From Clostridiales bacterium (GTDB lineage Bacteria > Bacillota > Clostridia > Caldicoprobacterales > UBA3941): a DNA stretch of 6,963 nucleotides. The DNA lies in NCBI GenBank assembly GCA_012522165.1, contig JAAYKZ010000079.1, forward strand, positions 1-6,963. The letters are read 5' to 3'. A program made the translations under genes and the position numbers. Under the pieces are notes generated by a model. That model had not been told where the DNA came from. It did no database searches and saw nothing but the letters and a program-made list of their open reading frames with translations. Each line of letters starts with the position of its first letter. The first letter of the stretch is position 1. This document shows positions 1 through 6,007 of the stretch, piece after piece.

Positions 1-69
1 CCCTAGTACATTAATAATATAATTTTTATATAGTAACAATTATTGAACTAGCACAATAGGTTAATTTAT

Positions 70-915
70 TCATTGCTCTAAAGAAAACCCTTCTCCCATA
101 ACTTCCCTAACGTCTGCAACTAAAACAAATGCCCTGGCATCAATTTCGTTGATTATTTCTTTTAGTTTTACAGTTTGAAGCCTGTCTATAACACACATTA
201 TAACATCCTTTTCTTCCATAGTATATGCCCCTTTTCCATGAAGTAGAGTAACTCCTCTATCCAGCTCCTTCATAATCCTATCGGCAATCTCTTTAGAGTG
301 ATTTGAAATGATGAGAAAAGCCTTGGCGGAATGAGCACCTTCTAATATAAGGTCAATAAGTTTACTTCCTAAATATAGGGAGACCAATGCATATAAAGCT
401 AAGGTAGGACCAAAAACTATAGCCGCAGTTAAAACCACCAGGGAATCTACCACAAAAAGCACCCAGCCTACTCCTACAAAACGAAAATGTTTATGTATTA
501 TCTTGGCAAATAAATCGGTTCCTCCAGTTGTAGCATTTCCTCTAAAAACTATACCCAAGCCTATACCCATAACTACTCCCCCATATATGGAAGCTAGTAT
601 AGGCTCATGGGTTATTGACGGTACTTTTACAACATCTATGAAAAAAGATAGTAAGAATGTGGATAAAAGAGTCTTAAGACCAAAGCCTCCTCCCAACTCC
701 TTTATGCCTATAATAAACAATGGCACGTTAAGGGCAAGCATAGTGGCACCTACTGGAATTCTTCCTTTGGAGACATAGTAAATTACTGTAGCGATACCAC
801 TTAAGCCGCCAGGAGCAATCTTATGGGGGATTAAAAATAAATTAAATGCCAAGCTAGTTATTAATGTTCCTAATACAATATATAGGTAATCTAAATATTC
901 AGCTCTTTTCTTCAT
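70..915 (-). CDS. YitT family membrane protein (YitT + DUF2179 domains)
   Basis: Predicted integral membrane protein of 281 residues, the usual length for the YitT family, whose biochemical role is not established. About six hydrophobic segments lie at roughly residues 9-30, 36-48, 54-70, 80-95, 107-125 and 146-190. The family-typical glycine-rich stretch NATTGGTD is at about 127-134. After about residue 195 the protein becomes soluble and matches the cytoplasmic C-terminal DUF2179 domain (HGKGAY near 226, then an alternating strand/helix pattern to the end). The ATG at 915 is preceded by GAGGAG at a spacing of about five bases, which supports this start. The stop is TGA, with a TAA two codons further on. 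The gene lies behind the endoA terminator and so is probably its own transcription unit. Family assignment is confident; substrate and function are unknown. Confidence 0.93.
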   Translation of the reverse strand: MKKRAEYLDYLYIVLGTLITSLAFNLFLIPHKIAPGGLSGIATVIYYVSKGRIPVGATMLALNVPLFIIGIKELGGGFGLKTLLSTFLLSFFIDVVKVPSITHEPILASIYGGVVMGIGLGIVFRGNATTGGTDLFAKIIHKHFRFVGVGWVLFVVDSLVVLTAAIVFGPTLALYALVSLYLGSKLIDLILEGAHSAKAFLIISNHSKEIADRIMKELDRGVTLLHGKGAYTMEEKDVIMCVIDRLQTVKLKEIINEIDARAFVLVADVREVMGEGFSLEQ

Positions 916-946
916 ATGTACTCCTCAATCCTATAAAATTTTCTCT

Positions 947-955
947 CTAATAGCA
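947..955 (-). promoter_or_regulatory. Possible extended -10 promoter for yitT-family gene
   Basis: On the minus strand the sequence TGCTATTAG forms a TGN-TATTAG extended -10 element about 32 bases upstream of the ATG at 915. No good -35 box lies 16-18 bases further up (AT-rich only). A separate promoter is expected here because a terminator closes the preceding endoA unit, but this assignment is weak. Confidence 0.3.
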
Positions 956-995
956 TTTGTTAGTAGAAATATTTTATTAACTTGAATTTTACACC

Positions 996-1023
996 AAAAA
1001 AAAGATTGCATCAAATGCAATCT
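996..1023 (-). terminator. Rho-independent terminator of the endoAI-endoA operon
   Basis: A perfect 9-bp stem (AGATTGCAT / ATGCAATCT, arms 1015-1023 and 1003-1011) with a 3-nt loop is followed on the minus strand by a run of eight T (996-1003). It starts two bases after the endoA stop codon, so it ends the toxin-antitoxin transcript before the yitT-family gene. Confidence 0.93.
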
Positions 1024-1025
1024 GA

Positions 1026-1373
1026 TTATATGTCAATCAATCCAAAGCTTATTTGGAGACCTTCGTTAACTTTCTCCATCATTTCTGGGGTAAGATATCC
1101 GATTTTTTCCTTAAGTCTCTTTTTATCAATTGTCCTGATCTGTTCAAGCAAGATAACAGAGTCCTTGGGTAAACCATAATCAGAAGCACTGATTTCAACA
1201 TGAGTAGGTAGTTTCCCCTTATGTATTTGGGACGTAATAGCAGCCACTATTACGGTAGGGCTATATTTATTGCCAATATCGTTTTGTACAACCAATACTG
1301 GCCTAACACCGCCCTGCTCAGATCCCACTACTGGACTCAAATCAGCATAATATATATCCCCTCTCCTAACCAT
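1026..1373 (-). CDS. ndoA: Type II toxin, mRNA interferase EndoA (MazF/PemK family)
   Basis: Sequence-specific endoribonuclease toxin of 115 residues, full length for the family. It is strikingly similar to Bacillus subtilis EndoA: the N-terminal RGDIYYADLSPVVGSEQGG stretch, QNDIGNKYSPT, and DSVILLEQIRTIDK are all near identical. The catalytic pair of the Bacillus enzyme (Arg25, Thr48) corresponds to Arg24 (GGVRP) and Thr47 (AAITSQ), both present, so the enzyme should be active. It cleaves single-stranded mRNA in the cytoplasm and is held in check by the antitoxin encoded directly upstream. The ATG lies three bases after the antitoxin stop codon and in the same frame. The likely Shine-Dalgarno, GGACGTGA (1381-1388), is inside the end of the antitoxin gene with a spacing of seven, which suggests translational coupling. 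B. subtilis EndoA cuts at UACAU; whether this homologue does is inferred. A terminator follows immediately. Confidence 0.96.
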   Translation of the reverse strand: MVRRGDIYYADLSPVVGSEQGGVRPVLVVQNDIGNKYSPTVIVAAITSQIHKGKLPTHVEISASDYGLPKDSVILLEQIRTIDKKRLKEKIGYLTPEMMEKVNEGLQISFGLIDI

Positions 1374-1376
1374 ACA

Positions 1377-1652
1377 CTATTCACGTCCAGTCAAAATTGC
1401 TTCATACTTCTCCAAAGCCTCAATATCGGAATTAGCCCCTTCTTCTGTTAACTCCGAATTGATCCTTGCCATCTCCTCATAGCCTTTTTTCATTTTTTCA
1501 CGTATTTCGATTTTCTGTCTCTCTCTAATGTATAGCCTCATGGCTTCTCTAATAAATTCGCTTCTGTTTTTCTTCCCCATGGCTACAATTTCATCAACTT
1601 GACGCAGCAAACTGTCGGGCAAACTAACTAATATCTTTTTAAGCTCAGCCAA
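1377..1652 (-). CDS. ndoAI: Antitoxin EndoAI (ribbon-helix-helix, CopG-like)
   Basis: Antitoxin partner of the adjacent EndoA toxin, 91 residues with the start chosen here. Residues about 5-46 form a ribbon-helix-helix DNA-binding domain (strand KKILVSLP, helix 1 LLRQVDEIV, helix 2 SEFIREAMRLYI). The C-terminal part (MKKGYEEMARINSELTEEGA) aligns with the toxin-binding region of Bacillus EndoAI. The frame opens at an ATG at 1670, but that ATG precedes an excellent Shine-Dalgarno (AGGAGGTG, 1658-1665) that would lie inside the gene. The TTG at 1652, five to seven bases after it, is therefore the better start and gives MAELKKILVSLP. The pair is transcribed from its own promoter at 1706-1734. Proteins of this fold often repress their own promoter, which is an inference here. 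Confidence 0.94.
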   Translation of the reverse strand: MAELKKILVSLPDSLLRQVDEIVAMGKKNRSEFIREAMRLYIRERQKIEIREKMKKGYEEMARINSELTEEGANSDIEALEKYEAILTGRE

Positions 1653-1668
1653 GACAGCACCTCCTAGC

Positions 1669-1700
1669 ATATATGGATAGTTTTCAGGCTTACCATATAT
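1669..1700. promoter_or_regulatory. Inverted repeat in the endoAI leader (possible autoregulatory operator)
   Basis: An 8-bp inverted repeat (ATATATGG at 1669-1676, CCATATAT at 1693-1700) with a 16-base spacer covers the predicted transcription start and leader of the toxin-antitoxin operon. This is where a ribbon-helix-helix repressor would bind to block its own promoter. The arms are AT-rich and short, so chance is possible. Confidence 0.3.
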
Positions 1701-1705
1701 TCTGT

Positions 1706-1734
1706 ATTATATCCCAAAAGATATATTTTGGCAA
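1706..1734 (-). promoter_or_regulatory. Sigma-A type promoter of endoAI-endoA
   Basis: On the minus strand TTGCCA (-35, 1729-1734) and a consensus TATAAT (-10, 1706-1711) are separated by exactly 17 bases. Transcription would begin near 1699, leaving a leader of about 47 bases before the TTG start. This uncouples the toxin-antitoxin pair from the upstream acpS cluster, although no terminator separates them, so read-through is possible. Confidence 0.85.
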
Positions 1735-1739
1735 TGAAA

Positions 1740-2387
1740 TTAAACTTCAAAATCGCCAGTTTTGTAAAAATCCTGATCGGGTTTCCAGCTTCTATCAAAG
1801 TCTTGGAATAGAATTATGCTGGTAATCTCATTATTTTCATCATAGGTTATCATCCTAGTAGGAACCATTTTAGGTGACCTGAGCCACAATTCCAGGCTAC
1901 CCCTAGATAGGGCAGCATTGGAAAAAGAACAGGTGAAGATTACATACTCTACACCTTCATCTATATGGATCTTTTTTTCTACTTCTTCAGCCATCCAAAA
2001 TAACCTAAGAAAATCACCTATAAACAGGGGTCGCTGTTGCTCTAAACTCTCCAATTCAAACTCCAATGAATCGCCTATCTTGGGATTTTCTATCACCATC
2101 CTGTGTCCATCGCTAACAATTGTTTTCCCGATGCCATTTTCCTCATCTAATATCTGTATTTTAAAACAAGAAGGCATGGTAACCCATTGCTTAAAGCGAT
2201 ACTCCCGCTTCTCCTGGCCATCTATAACCCTGTAGATAATGGTAGCAGCATAGCTTTCCAGGCTATTTAGAGAATTTTGAGCTGTAATAAAAATCTCCTC
2301 CGGGGTTTTCTGACTACAAGCAGCTACAACCATAATGCAGAGTATTAACATTAGTGTCAAGGTAGACCTACTAAGTTTTTGCATCAT
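1740..2387 (-). CDS. Germination-type lipoprotein (GerS/YdcC-like, LolA fold)
   Basis: Predicted exported lipoprotein of 215 residues. Residues 1-23 form a lipoprotein signal peptide: basic KLSR, hydrophobic core, then lipobox VAAC with the lipidated Cys at 24. The mature part starts TPEEIFITAQNSLNSLESYAATI and continues in alternating strands, as in LolA-like lipid-carrier folds of Firmicutes. Gene order supports the YdcC/GerS assignment. YdcC lies upstream of alr-ndoAI-ndoA in B. subtilis, and GerS of Clostridioides difficile is encoded next to an alanine racemase. GerS is needed with the amidase CwlD for cortex modification and spore germination. That role here is inferred from context and fold, not shown. 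Two adjacent ATG codons are possible; the second (2384) is better spaced (five bases) from GGGGGAG. The gene starts about 21 bases after nnrE/D and is probably in one operon with it and acpS. Confidence 0.8.
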   Translation of the reverse strand: MMQKLSRSTLTLMLILCIMVVAACSQKTPEEIFITAQNSLNSLESYAATIIYRVIDGQEKREYRFKQWVTMPSCFKIQILDEENGIGKTIVSDGHRMVIENPKIGDSLEFELESLEQQRPLFIGDFLRLFWMAEEVEKKIHIDEGVEYVIFTCSFSNAALSRGSLELWLRSPKMVPTRMITYDENNEITSIILFQDFDRSWKPDQDFYKTGDFEV

Positions 2388-2408
2388 CTCTCCCCCGGAT
2401 AATCAAAA

Positions 2409-3971
2409 TTACTCTTTAAGGCAAAAAAGATCTTTAAAAACCAACGGCAGCTCATTTAGTATATCTCCGGCAACCATACCAGTTTCTCCCCATTTGTCCC
2501 TAGCATAGTCACCAGCTCTTCCATGAATATAGCATCCATAAACCGCTGCTTCATAAGGTGTATAGCCCTGGGCAATCAATGCAGCCACCAATCCAGTAAG
2601 TACATCACCGCTGCCTCCCGTACCCATCCCAGCATTGCCTGAAAAGTTAATATAAATACTCCCTTCAGGATGAGCTACTACGGATGCAGCCCCTTTTAGT
2701 AGTACAATAACGCCCATTTCCTTTGCAAATGCTGCAGCCGTTTCAATGGGTGATACTACAATCTCATCAATACTTTTTCCTGTTAGCCTTGCCATTTCGC
2801 CAGGATGGGGAGTTATTACTATGGAACCCCTATAGGACGAAAGTAGTTTTTTATCCTTAGATATATGATTGAGTGCATCTGCATCCATTACTATGGATAT
2901 ATCAAATTCCCTAAAAATATACCTAATAATTTCTAAAGCATCACATTTTGAACCAAGCCCTGGCCCTATTGCCAAAACATCCTTGTCCCTTAAAAAGTCC
3001 TTAAGAGCAGGAATTGCATCTACAGTTAAGTAACCCTGCTGTTTATCTTGTAAGGGGTAGCACATAACTTGAGTCATTTTGCTTTGGAGTATGGACACAA
3101 GGCTAGCAGGACATGCCAAGGTCACAAGACCTACCCCTCCTCTAAGAGCGGCCATAGAGGTTAGACTAGCAGCACCGGCCATGCCCAGGGAACCTGCTAT
3201 AACCCCTACCTTGCCAAAGGTGCCCTTATGCCCCTGCCTAGGCCTTTCCTTTAAGTTTTGAGCCAGTTCTCCATCATCCAGGGTAAAAGCTTTAACCCCT
3301 ATAGCTTGAGCACTGTCCTTGGGCAGGCTTATAGGTACTACATGCAGCCTGCCAGTGTATTCCCGTCCGGGATAGAGTATATGCCCCCTCTTAGGATAAC
3401 CAAAGGATACCGTATGCTTAGATTTAATGGCAATTCCCATAACCTTTCCGTCTTTGCCGTTAATACCCGATGGGATATCTACTGCAACTACTGGAGTAGA
3501 GCTTTTATTAACCATATCTACCGACTTATAGATTAAGCCTTCAATATCCCTGGCTATTCCGGTTCCAATAATACTATCTACTACTAGATTTGCCTGCCAT
3601 ATGCCCTGCTCCAGTTTTTTTATATCCTCTTCACAGGTGACCAGCTCAATGTGCCCTCCCAGCCTCTTATATATATCCAGATTGAGCTTTGCATCCCCGG
3701 CAAACTTGTCCTCAGCAAAGAAAGTAAAAACTTGGGTTTTAACACCCCTTAACATCAAATGCCTTGCAATGGCAAGTCCATCTCCACCATTATTCCCACA
3801 TCCCGCCAATACTATAACCTTTCCTCCATCAATTAGTGCTGGGTATTGCTCCTGGATTACGTCCACAGTTCTAATAGCAGCATTTTCCATAAGTACTGTA
3901 CCAGGAATGCCAAATTCTTCTATGGCCCTATTATCTATTTTTCTCATTTCCTCTGGTGTGGTTACATACAT
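2409..3971 (-). CDS. nnrE/nnrD: Bifunctional NAD(P)H-hydrate epimerase / ADP-dependent NAD(P)H-hydrate dehydratase (YjeF)
   Basis: Cofactor-repair enzyme of 520 residues, the normal length of the fused protein. It epimerises damaged R-NAD(P)HX to the S form and dehydrates S-NAD(P)HX back to NAD(P)H using ADP. The N-terminal epimerase (YjeF_N, about 1-220) shows the GCGNNGGDGLA loop at 57-67, VDSIIGTG at 131-138 and AVDIPSGING at 163-172. The C-terminal ribokinase-like dehydratase (about 240-515) shows GKVGVIAGS at 253-261, GPGLG at 336-340, DADAL at 363-367, TPHPGE at 387-392, and the nucleotide-binding GMGTGGSGDVLTG at 448-460, including the catalytic Asp. The ATG at 3971 has AGGGGG seven bases upstream. 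It follows acpS by 11 bases, a gene order common in Firmicutes, so the two are almost certainly co-transcribed. Confidence 0.97.
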   Translation of the reverse strand: MYVTTPEEMRKIDNRAIEEFGIPGTVLMENAAIRTVDVIQEQYPALIDGGKVIVLAGCGNNGGDGLAIARHLMLRGVKTQVFTFFAEDKFAGDAKLNLDIYKRLGGHIELVTCEEDIKKLEQGIWQANLVVDSIIGTGIARDIEGLIYKSVDMVNKSSTPVVAVDIPSGINGKDGKVMGIAIKSKHTVSFGYPKRGHILYPGREYTGRLHVVPISLPKDSAQAIGVKAFTLDDGELAQNLKERPRQGHKGTFGKVGVIAGSLGMAGAASLTSMAALRGGVGLVTLACPASLVSILQSKMTQVMCYPLQDKQQGYLTVDAIPALKDFLRDKDVLAIGPGLGSKCDALEIIRYIFREFDISIVMDADALNHISKDKKLLSSYRGSIVITPHPGEMARLTGKSIDEIVVSPIETAAAFAKEMGVIVLLKGAASVVAHPEGSIYINFSGNAGMGTGGSGDVLTGLVAALIAQGYTPYEAAVYGCYIHGRAGDYARDKWGETGMVAGDILNELPLVFKDLFCLKE

Positions 3972-3982
3972 ATAAAATCCCC

Positions 3983-4348
3983 CTAACAGATAATAACCTG
4001 TGCTATAGCATTGTCTCTGGAATGAGATATGGATACTAGTATTTTGCTGCCTCCCATGTTCTCCATAGCAATTTTTGCATTTCCGTGCAATTTTATACCT
4101 GGCCTGCCATTTTTCTCACGAATTACCTCAATCTCTGTCCATTTAACCTTTCCAAAACCGGTTCCCAAAGCCTTAGCAGTTGCTTCCTTGGCCGCAAAAT
4201 ATCCGGCAGCAGTGCTTGGGTTGTTGTTTCGGGTCTGCAAATATTTTTGTTCTCCAGAAGTATAAATTCTATCAACAAATTTAGGCTTTTGCATGACCTT
4301 TTCAACCCTATGGATTTCGATTATATCTATCCCTATCCCCAGAACCAA
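3983..4348 (-). CDS. acpS: Holo-[acyl-carrier-protein] synthase
   Basis: Transfers 4'-phosphopantetheine from CoA to the serine of acyl carrier protein, activating it for fatty acid synthesis. With a TTG start at 4348 the protein has 121 residues, the standard AcpS length, and opens MVLGIGIDIIEI, matching the family N-terminus. The metal ligands are visible as Asp8 (GIDIIE) and Glu55 in FAAKEATAKALGTG; the family C-terminal ISHSRDNAIAQV motif is also present. The frame extends up to an ATG at 4390 (135 residues). However, that extension covers a strong Shine-Dalgarno (GGGAG at 4356-4360, seven bases before the TTG) and adds residues not typical of the family, so TTG is preferred. It is the first gene of the minus-strand cluster and lies divergent from aroC. 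No convincing promoter for it was identified in the AT-rich gap. Confidence 0.96.
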   Translation of the reverse strand: MVLGIGIDIIEIHRVEKVMQKPKFVDRIYTSGEQKYLQTRNNNPSTAAGYFAAKEATAKALGTGFGKVKWTEIEVIREKNGRPGIKLHGNAKIAMENMGGSKILVSISHSRDNAIAQVIIC

Positions 4349-4390
4349 AAGACCACTCCCTTCCTTATGATAATGATAGCATTTCTCCAT

Positions 4391-4402
4391 CTTTAATTAA
4401 AG
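4391..4402. promoter_or_regulatory. 12-bp perfect palindrome upstream of acpS
   Basis: CTTTAATTAAAG is fully self-complementary and lies in the acpS/aroC divergent gap, about 45 bases upstream of the acpS TTG. It could be a protein-binding site in the acpS leader or promoter region. It does not match a regulator site I can name, and AT-rich palindromes of this size can arise by chance. Confidence 0.25.
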
Positions 4403-4437
4403 ATAATATCTCTATTAAATTCTACAAATCTATTTAT

Positions 4438-4465
4438 TTGATTTTTTTGCTTATTGTGGTAAAAT
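4438..4465 (+). promoter_or_regulatory. Probable promoter of aroC (extended -10)
   Basis: TTGATT (-35, 4438-4443) and TAAAAT (-10, 4460-4465) are separated by 16 bases, and TGG directly before the -10 gives an extended -10. Transcription would start near 4472, about 47 bases before the preferred aroC start. A 7-bp inverted repeat (ATTTTAA 4464-4470, TTAAAAT 4478-4484) overlaps the predicted start and might be an operator, but it is AT-rich. Confidence 0.5.
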
Positions 4466-4518
4466 TTTAACTTGAGATTAAAATCTGTTAAGTCGATTTT
4501 TTATGGATGGTGATAACA

Positions 4519-5622
4519 ATGTCAGGGTCAATATTGGGCAAAAACTTTGCCATATCCACATGGGGTGAATCCCATGGTCCTGCACTGGGAGTGGTAGTAG
4601 ATGGGTGTCCAGCCGGTATTCCCCTAAATGAGGAGGATATTCAGAGGGATCTAGATAGGCGAAAACCAGGACGTTCAGCCTATGCAACTCCTCGCTCTGA
4701 GGATGATAAGGTAGAGATACTTTCTGGAGTTTTCGAAGGGAAAACAACGGGAACTCCTATTTCCATGATCATATATAACAAAAATCAGCGCTCACAAGAT
4801 TATGGGGATATAAAGGATATCTACAGACCGTGACACGCTGATTACGCCTATGATCAAAAGTATGGCTTTAGGGATTACAGGGGGGGCGGTCGCTCTTCAG
4901 GACGAGAGACTGCTGCCCGGGTAGCTGCTGGAGCCATCGCAAAAAAGATACTCTGCTTTCTAGGTATCCACGTCTTAGCTTACACCTTATCCATTGGAGA
5001 CATCCAAATCCAATCTTCTAACTTTGATGTAGATGAAATTTACAATAATCCTCTGGCCATGCCTGATAAGGAGGCTGCTATTAAAGCTCAAGAGTTTTTA
5101 GATCAACTTAAAGAAAAAGGTGATTCTGCTGGGGGAATTATAGAATGTATTGTAGACGGCATGCCTCCAGGAGTTGGGGAGCCTGCCTTTGAAAAATTAG
5201 ATGCAGCACTGGCTAAGGCCATTTTCTCCATTGGCGCCGTCAAAGGATTGGAGTTTGGCAGTGGATTTAAGGCTGCCAAGCTGACAGGTTCAGAGAATAA
5301 CGATCCTTTGCAAGTAGATAACCAAGGCAAAGTATTTAAGAAAAGTAATCATGCAGGTGGCATAACAGGGGGAATTAGTGACGGATCTCCTATAGTTTTT
5401 AGAGCAGCCATTAAACCCACCTCTTCTATCTCCATTCCACAACAAAGTATTGACCGCACCCAGGGAAAAAATGTAGAGATAGTAGTAAAGGGGCGGCATG
5501 ACCCTATTATAGTTCCCAGAGCTGTCATAGTAGTAGAAGCTATGACTGCCATTACACTAGTAGATTATCTCTTCCAGCGTATTCTCTCACGGATAGACCT
5601 GATACAAAAAGCCCTGCAGTAG
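4519..5622 (+). pseudogene. aroC: Chorismate synthase with an in-frame TGA at codon 105
   Basis: Chorismate synthase makes chorismate from 5-enolpyruvylshikimate-3-phosphate using reduced FMN, the last common step of aromatic biosynthesis. The whole family is readable in one frame, about 367 codons and normal length. It shows TWGESHGPALGVVVDGCP near the start (catalytic His19), RRKPGRS, then YRP-stop-HADYAYDQKYG, GGGRSSGRETAARVAAGAIA, and KGRHDPIIVPRAV near the C-terminus. The only lesion is TGA at 4831-4833, where the family has Gly in RPGHAD. One G-to-T change from GGA would produce it, and no shift of frame occurs. Everything downstream (262 sense codons) remains intact. Conventional termination would give a 104-residue fragment lacking the second catalytic His and most of the FMN site. 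Start: ATG at 4519 (MSGSILGKNF, family-typical) with GGTGAT just upstream; an in-frame ATG at 4507 is an alternative. A sequencing error or recoding are alternatives to a true pseudogene. Confidence 0.9.
4831..4833 (+). other. Premature in-frame TGA in aroC at the conserved RPGHAD Gly
   Basis: The codon order is TAC AGA CCG TGA CAC GCT GAT, that is Y-R-P-stop-H-A-D. Escherichia coli AroC and others read RPGHAD here. The His immediately after the stop is the second catalytic histidine known from fungal and bacterial chorismate synthases. Confidence 0.95.
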
Positions 5623-5667
5623 TTAGCAGCATCAGCAGCTAATATCAATAGTTATAAAAAACATGTA

Positions 5668-5702
5668 AAAAGCAGGATTGTTAAACGTACAATCCTGCTT
5701 TT
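5668..5702. terminator. Bidirectional rho-independent terminator between aroC and the cell-wall genes
   Basis: A perfect 14-bp stem (arms 5668-5681 and 5689-5702, core AGCAGGATTGT / ACAATCCTGCT) with a 7-nt loop is flanked by A residues on the left and T residues on the right. It therefore works as a U-tailed hairpin on both strands. It lies 45 bases after the aroC stop and just past the stop of the convergent minus-strand gene at 5706, so it can end both transcripts. Confidence 0.93.
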
Positions 5703-5705
5703 ATT

Positions 5706-5942
5706 CTATGGATAAACTAGATCAATGGCTGCCCAAGTTTTAGGTCCCACTATTCCATCGGGCACCAATCCATTATCCAGTTGAAATCTTACTACTGCAC
5801 TTCTTGTCAAGGGTCCAAATATCCCATCAATTGGCCCTGGGTTATAGCCTATGCTATAAAGAATTCTTTGTAGCATCTCCACTTCTGGGCCCATGGAGCC
5901 CATGGCCAAAATAGGCCTATAATATCCATACACCCCTCTCAC
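5706..5942 (-). CDS. Small stand-alone peptidoglycan-binding domain protein (PG_binding_1)
   Basis: A protein of about 78 residues that is almost entirely one peptidoglycan-binding type 1 domain: LAMGSMGPEVEMLQRILYSI, then GYNPGPIDGIFGPLTRSAV, RFQLDNGLVPDGIVGPKTWAAI. This three-helix fold binds cell-wall peptidoglycan. No signal peptide, membrane segment or catalytic domain is visible, so export and partner are unclear. The frame opens at GTG 5942. A second GTG at 5933 has the better-placed AGGTGA (5939-5944, spacing five) and may be the real start, giving 75 residues. It lies directly behind the larger gene with the same type of repeats and before a bidirectional terminator, so the two probably form a tandem unit. 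Part of it resembles that neighbour's first repeat at the DNA level, which suggests domain duplication. It could be a functional small wall protein or a remnant of a longer gene. Confidence 0.8.
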   Translation of the reverse strand: MRGVYGYYRPILAMGSMGPEVEMLQRILYSIGYNPGPIDGIFGPLTRSAVVRFQLDNGLVPDGIVGPKTWAAIDLVYP

Positions 5943-5946
5943 CTGC

Positions 5947-5982
5947 CCATTACATATAATCTCATATCATTATATGTAATGG
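5947..5982. repeat. Perfect 14-bp inverted repeat between the two peptidoglycan-binding genes
   Basis: CCATTACATATAAT (5947-5960) and ATTATATGTAATGG (5969-5982) are exact reverse complements around an 8-base loop. The hairpin ends four to five bases before the first GTG of the small wall gene. No T-run follows on either strand, so it is not a typical terminator. It may be an operator, a leader hairpin affecting translation of the downstream gene, or an RNA-processing site. Confidence 0.85.
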
Positions 5983-6007
5983 AAAAGGGTGTTGATACCA
6001 ATATAAC

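Noticed and set aside
503..778. Open frame of 91 codons on the plus strand opposite the yitT-family gene
   Set aside because: Antisense shadow of a conserved membrane protein; no start signal.
3601..3975. Open frame of 124 codons on the plus strand opposite nnrE
   Set aside because: It lies wholly antisense to a well-conserved gene, has no ribosome-binding site and resembles no known protein.
4085..4396. Open frame of 103 codons on the plus strand opposite acpS
   Set aside because: Antisense to a full-length AcpS with its conserved motifs; composition is that of a shadow frame.
4831..4900. Selenocysteine insertion at the aroC TGA
   Set aside because: The family has Gly, not Cys, at this position, and I see no convincing stem-loop of the bacterial SECIS type right after the codon.
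4800..5060. Frameshift splitting aroC into two genes
   Set aside because: The upstream and downstream parts are in the same frame and the codons between 4834 and 5058 read perfectly as chorismate synthase. Only the TGA interrupts, and the downstream part has no credible own start or ribosome site.
5947..5982. Inverted repeat as a rho-independent terminator
   Set aside because: Neither strand has a T-run after the stem and the stem ends are AT-rich, unlike the clear terminators at 996-1023 and 5668-5702.
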